From: Actinoallomurus purpureus
GTDB lineage: Bacteria; Actinomycetota; Actinomycetes; Streptosporangiales; Streptosporangiaceae
NCBI RefSeq assembly: GCF_024055795.1
Contig: NZ_JAMXMY010000005.1
Coordinates: 124,001-188,000 of the forward strand
Length of the DNA: 64,000 nucleotides
Reading direction: 5' to 3'
This document shows positions 16,456 to 27,086 of this stretch, piece after piece. The notes under the pieces are model-generated. The model ran no database searches, had not been told where the DNA came from, and saw nothing but the letters and a program-made list of their open reading frames with translations. A program made the position numbers and the translations under genes. The stretch's first letter is position 1, and the number at the start of each line of letters is the position of its first letter.

Positions 16456-16578
16456 GGAGCACAGCGTAGCCGATGTCCGGAGGGCGTGCGGGGGGAGGGG
16501 TTCGGCGGACTCCGCCCGCGGGGGGTGGCAGGATGGCGATGACCATGAGCGCGCATTCGGAGTGGCAAGGACGACGCG

Positions 16579-17172
16579 GTGGGGCCTGATGATCGGCTCC
16601 CGCCGGGACAGTACGTCCCGCGCGGCTGGCCCGTCCTGCACTACGGCCCGGTGCCGAAGTTCCGCCCCGACACCTGGGACCTGCGGGTGTACGGCGCCAC
16701 CGAGTCGGGGCGGGAGTACGCCTGGACCTGGCCGCAGGTGCAGGCGATGCCGCGCGCGAAGGTCAGCGCCGACTTCCACTGCGTCACGAAGTTCACCGTG
16801 CCCGACGTCGGGTGGGAGGGCGTCCTCACGGCCATGCTGGTCGAGCTGGCGCCACCGGCCGACGACGCCACCCACGTCATGGTGTGGGCGGACTACGGCT
16901 ACAGCGCCAACCTGCGGATGATCGATTTCCTGGACGACAGGGCGCTGCTGGCCACTCATCAGGGCGGTGAGCCGCTCACCCCCGACCACGGCGCGCCGCT
17001 GCGGATGGTCGTGCCGCACCTGTACGCCTGGAAGAGCGTGAAATGGGTGCGCGCCATCGAATACCTCACCGTGGATCGCCGTGGCTTCTGGGAGGAGCGC
17101 GGCTACCACAACATCGCCGATCCCTGGCATGAGCAGCGGTACTCCTACCAGGAGGACGAGCCTCCGGCGTGA
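16579..17172 (+). CDS. molybdopterin-dependent oxidoreductase domain protein (sulfite oxidase-like fold)
   Basis: A 197-aa protein made of one Mo-cofactor-binding SUOX domain: an N-terminal GWPVLHYGPVPKFRPDTWDLRVYG, then DFHCVTKFT (the Cys that would ligate Mo) near residue 73, GYSANL, and a late GAPLRMVVPHLYAWKSVKWVRAIEY that matches the cofactor-binding end of the family. No heme or dimerisation domain follows. It probably oxidises or reduces a small substrate, unknown. The GTG at 16579 is the only start after the upstream in-frame stop. There is no export signal, so it should be cytoplasmic. Confidence 0.78.
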   Translation: MGPDDRLPPGQYVPRGWPVLHYGPVPKFRPDTWDLRVYGATESGREYAWTWPQVQAMPRAKVSADFHCVTKFTVPDVGWEGVLTAMLVELAPPADDATHVMVWADYGYSANLRMIDFLDDRALLATHQGGEPLTPDHGAPLRMVVPHLYAWKSVKWVRAIEYLTVDRRGFWEERGYHNIADPWHEQRYSYQEDEPPA

Positions 17173-17268
17173 GAGTCCACGCGGAACGGACCGCCGGGCT
17201 CCCCGATCCGACGCCCATTCCGGGCGAGCTCCGAGGTGACTTGCCGAAATACCGGCGATTGCGTGACG

Positions 17269-18489
17269 ATGGCATTACCGTCTGTGGTCATGCTGGGGAT
17301 TTCGGCCGAGGCCGTGCTCGCCGCCACGGCCGCCCTGACGGCGGCCGCGGCCGGATGGTCGTTGGGCTCGGCCCGCCGGCGCGGGGACGACGCGCCGGGC
17401 GGTGAGGCGTCGTTCGCCGTCCTGCACACCATCTCCCTCGCGTCGGCCTCCCTGCGGACCGGCCTGACCGAGGAGTCGGCGCGGCGCGCGGCCCGTCACC
17501 TGAGGGAGCTCCTCGGCGTGCCGGCCGTCGCGATCACCGACACCGAGCGCCTGCTCGCCTGGGAGGGCGCCGGGGAGGTCCACTCCGCGACCGTGTTCCC
17601 GCTCGCCTCACCGGTCCTCACGACCGGGCGGCCACGCGTCGCCGTCCCCGAGCCGGTCGCGTGCGGCGACCCCGGCTGCCCCATCCGGGTCGCGCTGATC
17701 GCGCCGCTGACCATCGAGGGCCGCGTCGCCGGGGCCCTGGCGGCGTACGGCGGGGGCGTCCGCGACGAACGCCTGCAGACCCTCGGCGAGGTGGCCCGCT
17801 GGGCCTCCGGGCAACTGGAGCTGGCCGAGCTCGAGTCGTCGAAGACCCGCCTCGTTGAGGCGGAGATGAGGGCGCTGCGCGCCCAGATCTCCCCGCACTT
17901 CGTCTACAACTCGCTGACCACGATCGCGTCCTTCGTGCGCACCGATCCCGAGCGGGCCCGCGAGCTGCTGCTCGACTTCGCCGACTTCGCGCGCTACTCC
18001 TTCCGCGACCAGCGGGACTTCACGACGCTGGCCGAGGAGTTGCGGTCGATCCACCGGTACCTCCTGCTGGAGCGGGCGCGCTTCGGCGACGAGCGGCTGC
18101 GGTTCAGCGTCGAGATCGCCCCGGAGGTGCTCCCGGTCGCGGTGCCGTTCCTGTCCCTGCAGCCGCTGGTCGAGAACGCCATCCGGCACGGCATGCAGTA
18201 CGGCGCCGAGCGGCTCCACGTCCGGATCGTGGCGCGGGACGCGGGCGCCGAGGCGGCGATCAGCGTGGAGGACGACGGGGTCGGCATGGATCCCGGCAAG
18301 CTGCGGGCCCTCCTGGAGGAGGGCGGAGAGAGCGCTCCGCACGGCGGCATCGGCCTGGTCAACGTCGACCACCGCCTGCGTCAGGTGTACGGAGAGGAGT
18401 ACGGCCTGGTCATCGAGACGGCCGTCGGGGCGGGCATGAAGGTCAGCCTACGCGTGCCCAAGAGCCACACGGCCGTCGCCGCTCGGTAA
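17269..18489 (+). CDS. LytS/YpdA-type sensor histidine kinase
   Basis: A protein of about 406 aa with one N-terminal membrane segment (VLAATAALTAAAAGWSLG), a GAF-like domain (about residues 45-190, with two Cys in CGDPGC), and the His_kinase domain QISPHFVYNSLTTIASFV, where His is the phosphoacceptor. A HATPase domain follows (VENAIRHGMQYG, EDDGVGMDPGK, GIGLVNVDHRLRQVYG). It is the sensor for the LytTR regulator encoded 62 bp downstream. The start is uncertain: ATG 17269 gives the best membrane start, and an upstream ATG at 17236 exists. The operon ends in a symporter, so an organic acid signal is likely (inference). Confidence 0.86.
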   Translation: MALPSVVMLGISAEAVLAATAALTAAAAGWSLGSARRRGDDAPGGEASFAVLHTISLASASLRTGLTEESARRAARHLRELLGVPAVAITDTERLLAWEGAGEVHSATVFPLASPVLTTGRPRVAVPEPVACGDPGCPIRVALIAPLTIEGRVAGALAAYGGGVRDERLQTLGEVARWASGQLELAELESSKTRLVEAEMRALRAQISPHFVYNSLTTIASFVRTDPERARELLLDFADFARYSFRDQRDFTTLAEELRSIHRYLLLERARFGDERLRFSVEIAPEVLPVAVPFLSLQPLVENAIRHGMQYGAERLHVRIVARDAGAEAAISVEDDGVGMDPGKLRALLEEGGESAPHGGIGLVNVDHRLRQVYGEEYGLVIETAVGAGMKVSLRVPKSHTAVAAR

Positions 18490-18551
18490 AAGAAACCAAC
18501 TACTTGGTGAAACGAGTTGCATACCGAGAGTAAAAGAGGGAGTCTCCTGCC

Positions 18552-19313
18552 ATGCTTCGCGTGCTCGCCGCCGATGATGAGGCCCCCGCGCTGGAGGAGC
18601 TCACCTATCTGCTCCGCCGACATCCGCGGATCGAGCACGTCAAGGCCGCGCGGGACGCCGCGGAGGCGCTTCGCGAGATCGGGCGGATGATCAAGAGCGG
18701 GGAGCGGCTCGACGCGGTCTTCCTCGACATCTGCATGCCCGCGCTCGACGGACTCGACTTCGCGCGCCTCGCCGCCGGCTTCGCCGACCCGCCCGCCATC
18801 GTCTTCGTCACCGCGCACGACGAGTTCGCCGTCACCGCCTTCGAGTTCGGCGCCGTCGACTACCTCCTGAAGCCCATCGACCCCGACCGTCTCAGCGAGG
18901 CCGTGCGCCGCGTCGACGAGGCCGTCCACCGGGACACCACCCCGCCCGAGCCGGAGGCGGACGAGGTCATCCCGGTGGAGCTGGGCGGGCGCACCCGGCT
19001 GATCTCCCGTGCCGACGTCACCCATGCCGAGACCCACGGCGACTACATCCGCCTGCACACCGCAGACGGCAGCTACCTCCTCCGGATGCCGCTGGCCGTC
19101 CTCGCCGAGCGCTGGCAGGCCGCCGGGTTCATCCGCATCCACCGCAAGACGCTCGTCGCCGCCGCGCACATCACCGAGCTCCGCTTCGAGGAGGGCCGTG
19201 TGCTCCTGGAGATCGGCGACCGGCTGCTGCCGGTGAGCCGCCGCCACACGCGGGAGGTCCGCGACCTGCTGATCCGCCGGTTCCGGCAGAGGCCCGAACC
19301 CCCAGATGAGTGA
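18552..19313 (+). CDS. LytTR-family response regulator
   Basis: A 253-aa regulator. The receiver domain (1-125) shows the acidic pair in AADDEAPALEE, the phospho-Asp in VFLDICMPALDGLD and Lys in DYLLKPID. The LytTR DNA-binding domain spans about 140-245: IPVELGGRTRLIS, DVTHAETHGDYIRLHTADGSYLLR, FIRIHRKTLVA. It should bind direct repeats before target promoters when phosphorylated by the adjacent kinase. GAGGGAG precedes the ATG. Its stop overlaps the next start by eight bases. Confidence 0.88.
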   Translation: MLRVLAADDEAPALEELTYLLRRHPRIEHVKAARDAAEALREIGRMIKSGERLDAVFLDICMPALDGLDFARLAAGFADPPAIVFVTAHDEFAVTAFEFGAVDYLLKPIDPDRLSEAVRRVDEAVHRDTTPPEPEADEVIPVELGGRTRLISRADVTHAETHGDYIRLHTADGSYLLRMPLAVLAERWQAAGFIRIHRKTLVAAAHITELRFEEGRVLLEIGDRLLPVSRRHTREVRDLLIRRFRQRPEPPDE

Positions 19314-19656
19314 ACGCGTCACCGTCACCGGTCCGCGTGGACGCTCGGCGCGGCCCCTGCGCCGCACCACCGGTGACCGGAGCCGCGTCGACGCGGCTCC
19401 GGTCCGGGCACTCATGCGCGTCCAGGCCGGGCACGCCGCGCTGACCTGCGCGATCGTCGCGCTGGTCGCCGGTGGGCTGCCGCTGCTGTTCGCGTGGGAG
19501 CCCGCGCTGTCACGGGTCCGGCTGTTCGGCGTACGCCTGCCCTGGCTGGTCCTGTGCGCGGTCGTTCCCGTCGTGTGGGTGGCCGTGGCGCGCCGGCACG
19601 TACGCCTTGCCGAGCGTGCCGAACGCGACTTCGCCGCCATGACCCGGCACGAGTGA
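19306..19656 (+). CDS. small two-helix membrane protein of the symporter operon
   Basis: A 116-aa protein with a basic N-terminal 30 residues and two hydrophobic helices (ALTCAIVALVAGGLPLLFAW and LPWLVLCAVVPVVWVAVA), then a basic RRHVRLAERAERDFAAM tail. It overlaps the regulator by eight bases and precedes the symporter, the place where DUF485-type small subunits are found next to acetate symporters. A partner role is inferred from position and topology. Confidence 0.65.
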   Translation: MSERVTVTGPRGRSARPLRRTTGDRSRVDAAPVRALMRVQAGHAALTCAIVALVAGGLPLLFAWEPALSRVRLFGVRLPWLVLCAVVPVVWVAVARRHVRLAERAERDFAAMTRHE

Positions 19657-19723
19657 CCGGAGCACGTGCCGACGCCATACCCCCCGGAAGGTGGTGGGAC
19701 TCGCCGCCCGGCGAGGAGAACAA

Positions 19724-21421
19724 ATGATCACAATGCTCGCGATGGCCCTGCTCATCGCCTCACTCGCGACCGTGCCGGCGCGGGGCCGGCCCGCCCAGGT
19801 CTGCGACCTCTACACCGCCGCCCGCGAGGTGTCGCCCTGGTGGAACGCCTCGGCGATCAGCGGCGAGTACGTCTCCGCGGCGGCCTTCCTCGGCATGGCC
19901 GGTCTCGTGCTCGCGTACGGCGCCGACATGCTGTGGCTGCCGATCGGCGCCGCCGCCGGTCACGTCGTGCTGCTCGCCCTCGTCACGGCTCCCCTGCGGC
20001 GCTCCGGGGCGTACACCCTGTCGGACTTCGCCGAATGGCGGCTGGGTTCGCGGCGGGTTCGCCGTGCCGTCAGCACGTGCGTCCTCGTCATCGGGTGGTT
20101 CTACCTCCTCCCGCAGTTCCAGGGCGCCGGAGTGACCCTGTCGGTGATCAGCGGACTGCCCGTGTGGATGGGCTGGCTCGTGGTGATGGCGGCGGTCGTC
20201 GTGCTCGTCCTCCCGGGCGGGGTGCGCAGCATCACCGGCGTGCAGGCCGTGCAGTTCTGGCTGAAGCTGACGGCCGTGGCCGTCCCCGCGCTGGTCTTCC
20301 TGGCCGTGTGGCGGCTGCAGAACGACGCGGACGCCGCGCGGCCGCCGTACTTCCACCGTGAGACGACCGTGACGGCCGACACGGGCGCGGGCATCCACCT
20401 GGCGGCACCGGCCGTGGTGGCGGTCACCGGCGTCCTCGACGGCCGTCGCCACAGCGGCGAGCGGCTTCACCTCGCGGCGGGCCGGCACCGGGTGCGGGCC
20501 GGCACCCGGCTCCGCTTCCCCGCGGGCGCGGCGGTGCCCCACACGTCGCGGATCGCGCTGCTGCGCGGCGACCGCTGGGCGACGCCGTTCGCGGGCGGCC
20601 GTGAACACCCGCTGGCCGCCACCTACTCCGTGCTCCTCGCGACGATCCTCGGGACCATGGGCCTGCCGCAGATCACGGTGCGGTTCTACACCAACGCGTG
20701 CGGGCGCACGGCCCGGCGCACGGCCGGGCTCGTCGTCCTGATGCTGGCGGTGTTCTCCCTCTTCCCGGCCCTGTTCGGCACCCTCGGCCGGCTCTACACG
20801 CCGGAACTGCTGATGACCGGGGACACCGACGCGACGTTGCTCCTGCTGCCGCACCGGATCGTCCCCGGCGTCACCGGAGACCTGCTCACCGCCCTGGTCG
20901 CGACGGGGGCGTTCGCCGCCTTCACCTCGACGTCCTGCGGCGTCGTGGTCGCCGTGTCGGGCAGCATCGCCCAGGGCCTCGGCGGCGGGACCCGCGGCTT
21001 CCGTACCGCCGTCCTGGTCGCGGTGGCCGTGCCGCTGCTGCTCGCGCCCTGGGCCTGCACGCCGCAGTCGGCGGCCCTGGTGACCGTCGCGTTCGTCGTC
21101 GCCGCCTCGTCACTGTGCCCCGTGCTCGTGCTCGGCGTGTGGTGGCGGCGGCTCACCCCGCCCGGCGCGATGACCGGGGTCGTCGCCGGCGGCCTGCCGG
21201 CCACCGCCGCCGGGCTCGCGCGGGTGCTCGGCGATCCCGGCCCGGGCTCCGGCTGGCTGGGCACGCTCGTCGAGCAACCGGCGATCCTGACCGTTCCCCT
21301 GGCGTTCGCGGCGACGATCGCGGTGTCGTTGCTCACCCCCGGCCGGGTTCCCGAGCGCACGGACCGTGCGATGGCCCGGATGCACCTCCCCGAGGAACTC
21401 CTGCCGGAGGGGCCGCGCTGA
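19724..21421 (+). CDS. sodium:solute symporter (acetate/pyruvate-type)
   Basis: A 565-aa polytopic protein with about 13 hydrophobic segments. SSS-family marks: SGEYVSAAAFLGMAGLVLAYG near the N-terminus, GWFYLLPQFQGAG, GLPQITVRFYTN, and a late TSTSCGVVVAVSGSIAQ sodium-site segment. It resembles ActP/MctC symporters for acetate, propionate or pyruvate. An insertion of about 70 residues after VFLAVWRLQN carries an extracytoplasmic beta-like segment. I chose ATG 19724 with GCGAGGAG just upstream; a GTG at 19691 adds 11 residues. Likely regulated by the LytS/LytTR pair of the same operon. Confidence 0.85.
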   Translation: MITMLAMALLIASLATVPARGRPAQVCDLYTAAREVSPWWNASAISGEYVSAAAFLGMAGLVLAYGADMLWLPIGAAAGHVVLLALVTAPLRRSGAYTLSDFAEWRLGSRRVRRAVSTCVLVIGWFYLLPQFQGAGVTLSVISGLPVWMGWLVVMAAVVVLVLPGGVRSITGVQAVQFWLKLTAVAVPALVFLAVWRLQNDADAARPPYFHRETTVTADTGAGIHLAAPAVVAVTGVLDGRRHSGERLHLAAGRHRVRAGTRLRFPAGAAVPHTSRIALLRGDRWATPFAGGREHPLAATYSVLLATILGTMGLPQITVRFYTNACGRTARRTAGLVVLMLAVFSLFPALFGTLGRLYTPELLMTGDTDATLLLLPHRIVPGVTGDLLTALVATGAFAAFTSTSCGVVVAVSGSIAQGLGGGTRGFRTAVLVAVAVPLLLAPWACTPQSAALVTVAFVVAASSLCPVLVLGVWWRRLTPPGAMTGVVAGGLPATAAGLARVLGDPGPGSGWLGTLVEQPAILTVPLAFAATIAVSLLTPGRVPERTDRAMARMHLPEELLPEGPR

Positions 21422-21573
21422 CGCCGTTCGTCGCGCCCCACCGACCGCTCGGCTCCCACTTACGGAACGTATACCGCTCACTACTAACCGTTTGCCGAGG
21501 CGAGGCCAATATGGGTTTCGCGGGGCGGCGCGGGGACCCTAGGGTTTCGGACACAGCGACGTTCTCCGGACGG

Positions 21574-21668
21574 CCGCCAGGCTCCGACTCGGGGGGGTGG
21601 ATGCCAGGCGGCGCGCCTGGGTGCTGCTGAACGGTCGGGGGGTTGTTCAGCGGCACCCAGGCCTTTTT
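21574..21668 (+). terminator. compound terminator with alternative hairpins after the symporter gene
   Basis: The main stem, 21615-21632 with 21645-21662, pairs 18 bases with a single G-U, has a 12-base G-rich loop and is followed by CTTTTT. Upstream, 21574-21582 pairs with 21603-21611 (eight of nine), and 21604-21609 can instead pair with 21615-21620, which would open the main stem. It lies between convergent genes. On the opposite strand both loops carry runs of six or seven C. Confidence 0.75.
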
Positions 21669-21683
21669 CATGCCGAGGCCGGG

Positions 21684-22547
21684 TCAGCCGTCGCGGAGTT
21701 TCTTGAGGGTCTCGATGTCGGCGCGGTGCGGTTCGGCGCTGCGGCCCGGGGTCTCGATCACGAGGGGCACGCCGCGGCTGACCGGATGGCGGAACAGCTC
21801 GGCGAACGGGGCGGCGCCGATCAGCCCGGCTCCGATGTTCTCGTGGCGGTCCCGGCACGAGCCGCACGCGTCCTTGCTGTCGTTCGCGTGGATGAGCCCC
21901 AGCCGGTCGGCGCCGGCGGTCTCGGCCAGCGCGTCGAGGGTCTCCGCGACGCCGCCCGGCGCCGTCAGGTCGTGTCCGGCGGCGAACGCGTGGCAGGTGT
22001 CGAGGCAGATTCCGGCGCGCGGATGACGGTCGATGGCGTCGAGGTACGGGCCGAGGTCTCCGACCGTGGCGCACAGCATGTTGCCCTGGCCGGCCATCGG
22101 CTCCAGGAGCAGGTCGGGACCGTCGGCGGGGATCTCGTCGAGCAGGGGCAGCAGGTGCTCGCGGATCTGCCGCATGGCGTCCTCCCGCGGCTGCGACACC
22201 GCGGAGCCGGTGTGCACGACCACGCCCCGCGCGCCGATCACGGCGCCACGCTGGAGGGCGTGCCGGATCGAGGCGACGGAGCCCGCGATGGTCTCGGGGC
22301 TCGGTGAGCCGAGGTTGATGAGGTAGGGCGCGTGCACGAACACCGGCAGGTCGTGCTGCTCGCTGTGTTCGCGCAGCCGCCGGTCCTCGGCGGGCTTCCC
22401 GGCGGCGCGTGCCCAGCCCCGTGGATTGCTCACGAAGACCTGGACGGCCTCGGCCCCGATCTCGGCGGCGTAGCGGAGCCCGCCGGTCGCGAGCCCGCCC
22501 GCCACCGGAACGTGCGCCCCGATCGGATTGATGCGTTCACTGGCCAT
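21684..22547 (-). CDS. nfo: deoxyribonuclease IV (endonuclease IV)
   Basis: A 287-aa AP endonuclease family 2 protein. Zinc-ligand motifs in order: IGAHVPVAGGL at residues 9-19, VHAPYLINL near 72, VHTGSAVSQ near 112, LLEPMAGQGNML near 147, CLDTCHAFAAG near 180, HANDSKDACGSCRDRHENIG near 218, and VIETPG near 265. It cuts the backbone 5' of abasic sites in base excision repair. The length is normal. It is convergent with the symporter operon and lies 81 bp downstream of the kinase gene on the same strand. Confidence 0.9.
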   Translation of the reverse strand: MASERINPIGAHVPVAGGLATGGLRYAAEIGAEAVQVFVSNPRGWARAAGKPAEDRRLREHSEQHDLPVFVHAPYLINLGSPSPETIAGSVASIRHALQRGAVIGARGVVVHTGSAVSQPREDAMRQIREHLLPLLDEIPADGPDLLLEPMAGQGNMLCATVGDLGPYLDAIDRHPRAGICLDTCHAFAAGHDLTAPGGVAETLDALAETAGADRLGLIHANDSKDACGSCRDRHENIGAGLIGAAPFAELFRHPVSRGVPLVIETPGRSAEPHRADIETLKKLRDG

Positions 22548-22628
22548 GACCGATCCAGCTTAGTGCCGTGCCGGGGATCCTCATCCGGCCGGTCGGCCGA
22601 CGCCGAGGCCCCGTGGCGACGGCGGCGC

Positions 22629-24647
22629 TCAGTGCCAGATGTTGATGACCGTTCCCCGCGGCAGCGGACCGGGAGCTCCGGGATCCTGGCCGGTGACGAC
22701 GTCCGACGGCTGACCGCCGCTGGCCTGGACCCGGAAACCGCTGTTGATCAGCGCCGTGGCGGCCTGCTGCATCGGCTGGCCGACCACGTTGGGAACGGGG
22801 GCCGGCTGGCCTGCGTTCTGATCCTTCCCGTTCATGCGATTGAACAGGCAGGGCAGGTCGAAGGGCGCGCACTTCTTCTCGGCCCTGGTCACGTTGACCT
22901 GGACGGCCTGGCCGGGCGTGAGAGGCGAACCGGCGGGCGGGTTCTGGCCGATCACGGTGTTCGGCTGCTGCCCGTCGCCCGGGTCCTGCTCCTGCCACTG
23001 CACGTTGAGACCGAGCTTGGCCAGCTTCTGGGCGGCCACCTCACGCTTCAGGTTGACGAGGCTCGGCATCTTGATGCCGGTGCTGACCACGAGGGTGACC
23101 GGGTCATCCGGGCTCTGCTCCGTGCCGGCCGCCGGGCGCGTCTTGATCACCGAGCCGTTCGGCACGGTGGTGCTGGCCAGCTTGTCCAAGTCGCCGGCCT
23201 TGAGGCCCTTCTGCTGCAGCAGTTGCTTGGCCTCCTCGACCGGCTTGCCCTTGACGTCCGGGATCGCGACCGGCTGCTTGCCCTTGGACAGGATCAGCGT
23301 GAGCAGAGTGCCCTTCTTGACCTCCGTGCCCGGCTGCGGCTGGACCTCGGCGACCTTGTCCTTCGGGACGTTCGGGTCGAAGCGCGAAGAGCCGACCTTG
23401 ATCTTGAAGCCGACCTTCTCGGCGCTGACGCGGGCCTGCTCCTCGGTCAGCCCCGTCAGCGTGGGCACACGCTCCTTGTTGCCCACCGTCTGGAACCACA
23501 CGACCCCGCCGAGCAGCAGCACGACGGCGAGACCGGCCGCGATCAGCCCGTACAGGCCAGGCGGCCGCAGCAGCCGATCCCGCATGGTCGGAGGGGACGG
23601 CGGCTGGTGGTGGATCGCCATCGTCTGCGGGTTGAACGTCTGCGTCCCCGCGTGCGGCGGTGCGTAGCCGCCCGGGTGCTGGCCGAACATCTGCGTCGAG
23701 CCGTCGGCGGACGTGGCGCCGAGGGCGGTGGCGGGCGAGAGCGAGGCGGGCGGAGGCGGGGGCGCCGCCGCCACTCCGGCCAGCGCCGCGTCGACCTCCG
23801 GCGGCAGCAGGCGGTACACCTCGCCGGCCGCGGCGTGGAAGTGGTCGGCGTCGGAGGGGCGGCGCGCCGGGTCGCGGTTGGTGGCGCTGGCCACGAGCGC
23901 GTCGAGCTGCGGCGGCAGGCCGGCGATGACGCTCGACGGCAACGGCACGGTCTCGTTGACGTGCTTGTAGGCGACGGCCAGCGGCGTGCCGCCGTCGTAC
24001 GGCTGGCGGCCGGTCAGCAGCTCGAACAGCATGATGCCCGCGGCGTACACGTCGGTGCGGGCGTCGGCGTCGCCGGAGATGACCTGTTCGGGGGCGAGGT
24101 AGCCGACCGTGCCGATGATCATGCCGGTCTTGGTCTGCTTGCTCGCGGTCTCGGCGCGGGCCAGGCCGAAGTCGGCGACCTTCACCTGTCCGTCGGAGGT
24201 GAGCAGGACGTTCTCGGGCTTCACGTCGCGGTGGATCAGGCCGGCGCGGTGCGCGGCGCCGAGCGCCGACAGGACCGGCTGCATGACCTGCAGGGCCTCG
24301 CGCGGTCCCAGCCGGCCGCGCTCCGTCAGGAGGTCGCGCAGGGTCCGCCCGGGGACGTACTCCATCGCGAGGAACACGTAGCCCTTGTCGGTGCCCTGGT
24401 CGTAGACCGCGACGACGTTGGGGTGGGACAGGGCGGCGGCGTGCTTGGCCTCGCCGATGAAACGCCGCACGAACTCCTCGTCGCCGGCGAGGTTTCCGTG
24501 CATGACCTTGAGCGCCACCGTACGGTCGAGCTTGGTGTCGTGACCGGCGTAAACGGTGGCCATGCCCCCGCGGGCGACACGTGACCGTACGAGGTAGCGC
24601 CCGTCGAGCACCTGCCCGACGAGGGGGTCCGCAACCGTCGTATCCAT
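22629..24647 (-). CDS. Ser/Thr protein kinase with four PASTA domains
   Basis: A 672-aa membrane kinase. The kinase domain (about 17-280) has GRYLVRSRVARGGMATVY, ALKVMHG, HRDVKPENVLL and DFGLAR, with TKTGMIIGTVGYLAPEQ as activation loop. A Pro-rich linker leads to one membrane helix (LYGLIAAGLAVVLLLGGVVW, about 380-400), then four PASTA repeats outside the cell; a Cys pair (KKCAPFDLPCLF) lies between repeats three and four. PASTA kinases sense peptidoglycan or muropeptides. It occupies the pknL position, close to the Rv2175c-like gene whose Mycobacterium homologue is a PknL substrate; M. tuberculosis PknL itself has no PASTA domains. Confidence 0.9.
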   Translation of the reverse strand: MDTTVADPLVGQVLDGRYLVRSRVARGGMATVYAGHDTKLDRTVALKVMHGNLAGDEEFVRRFIGEAKHAAALSHPNVVAVYDQGTDKGYVFLAMEYVPGRTLRDLLTERGRLGPREALQVMQPVLSALGAAHRAGLIHRDVKPENVLLTSDGQVKVADFGLARAETASKQTKTGMIIGTVGYLAPEQVISGDADARTDVYAAGIMLFELLTGRQPYDGGTPLAVAYKHVNETVPLPSSVIAGLPPQLDALVASATNRDPARRPSDADHFHAAAGEVYRLLPPEVDAALAGVAAAPPPPPASLSPATALGATSADGSTQMFGQHPGGYAPPHAGTQTFNPQTMAIHHQPPSPPTMRDRLLRPPGLYGLIAAGLAVVLLLGGVVWFQTVGNKERVPTLTGLTEEQARVSAEKVGFKIKVGSSRFDPNVPKDKVAEVQPQPGTEVKKGTLLTLILSKGKQPVAIPDVKGKPVEEAKQLLQQKGLKAGDLDKLASTTVPNGSVIKTRPAAGTEQSPDDPVTLVVSTGIKMPSLVNLKREVAAQKLAKLGLNVQWQEQDPGDGQQPNTVIGQNPPAGSPLTPGQAVQVNVTRAEKKCAPFDLPCLFNRMNGKDQNAGQPAPVPNVVGQPMQQAATALINSGFRVQASGGQPSDVVTGQDPGAPGPLPRGTVINIWH

Positions 24648-24657
24648 CAGAGGGAGT

Positions 24658-24687
24658 GTATTAGGGATCGAGGTGCATACTTGTCAC
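24658..24687 (-). promoter_or_regulatory. predicted promoter of the PASTA kinase gene
   Basis: Minus-strand GTGACA (24682-24687), an 18-base spacer and TAATAC (24658-24663), ending ten bases before the ATG. The transcript would have almost no 5' leader. A plus-strand CATACT hexamer lies within the same region and may serve the small ORF in the other direction. Confidence 0.5.
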
Positions 24688-24691
24688 GAGT

Positions 24692-26923
<2,232 letters not shown>

Positions 26924-26927
26924 GCGT

Positions 26928-27057
26928 GCGCTCCCTTCGCCGGCATGATCCGGATCAGGTCCAGAGCCCCCGCCGGCGAAAGGCCGCCGTCGGCTGGGCT
27001 CATGCGGTCGGCGGCCGCTGTGCCGCCCTCTCAGCCCGGTACGCCGGACTCCCGCGC
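26928..27057 (-). ncRNA. TPP riboswitch (THI element)
   Basis: On the minus strand the conserved pieces are in order: closing GCGC (27054-27057), CCGGGCTGAGAGGGCGGC, a variable P3 arm, then ACCTGATCCGGATCATGCC and GGCGAAGGGA, and the matching GCGC at 26928-26931. CTGAGA and the CCTGATC...GGATCATGCCGGCG segment are diagnostic for the aptamer. The GAAGGGA at its 3' end is also the only ribosome site for thiO, four bases after which comes the GTG region. Binding of TPP should therefore hide the ribosome site directly. Confidence 0.93.
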
Positions 27058-27086
27058 TTACGCCATCAGACTATAAGGTCACGGAC

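Noticed and set aside
21574-21668. A true 6C small RNA on the minus strand
   Set aside because: The C-rich loops fit only the minus strand, but the T-run of the strong stem fits only the plus strand, and the genomic setting is not the known one; kept as a finding to test, not as an RNA gene.
22332-24584. A 750-codon plus-strand frame opposite the PASTA kinase
   Set aside because: Antisense shadow; the kinase has all catalytic motifs and PASTA repeats.
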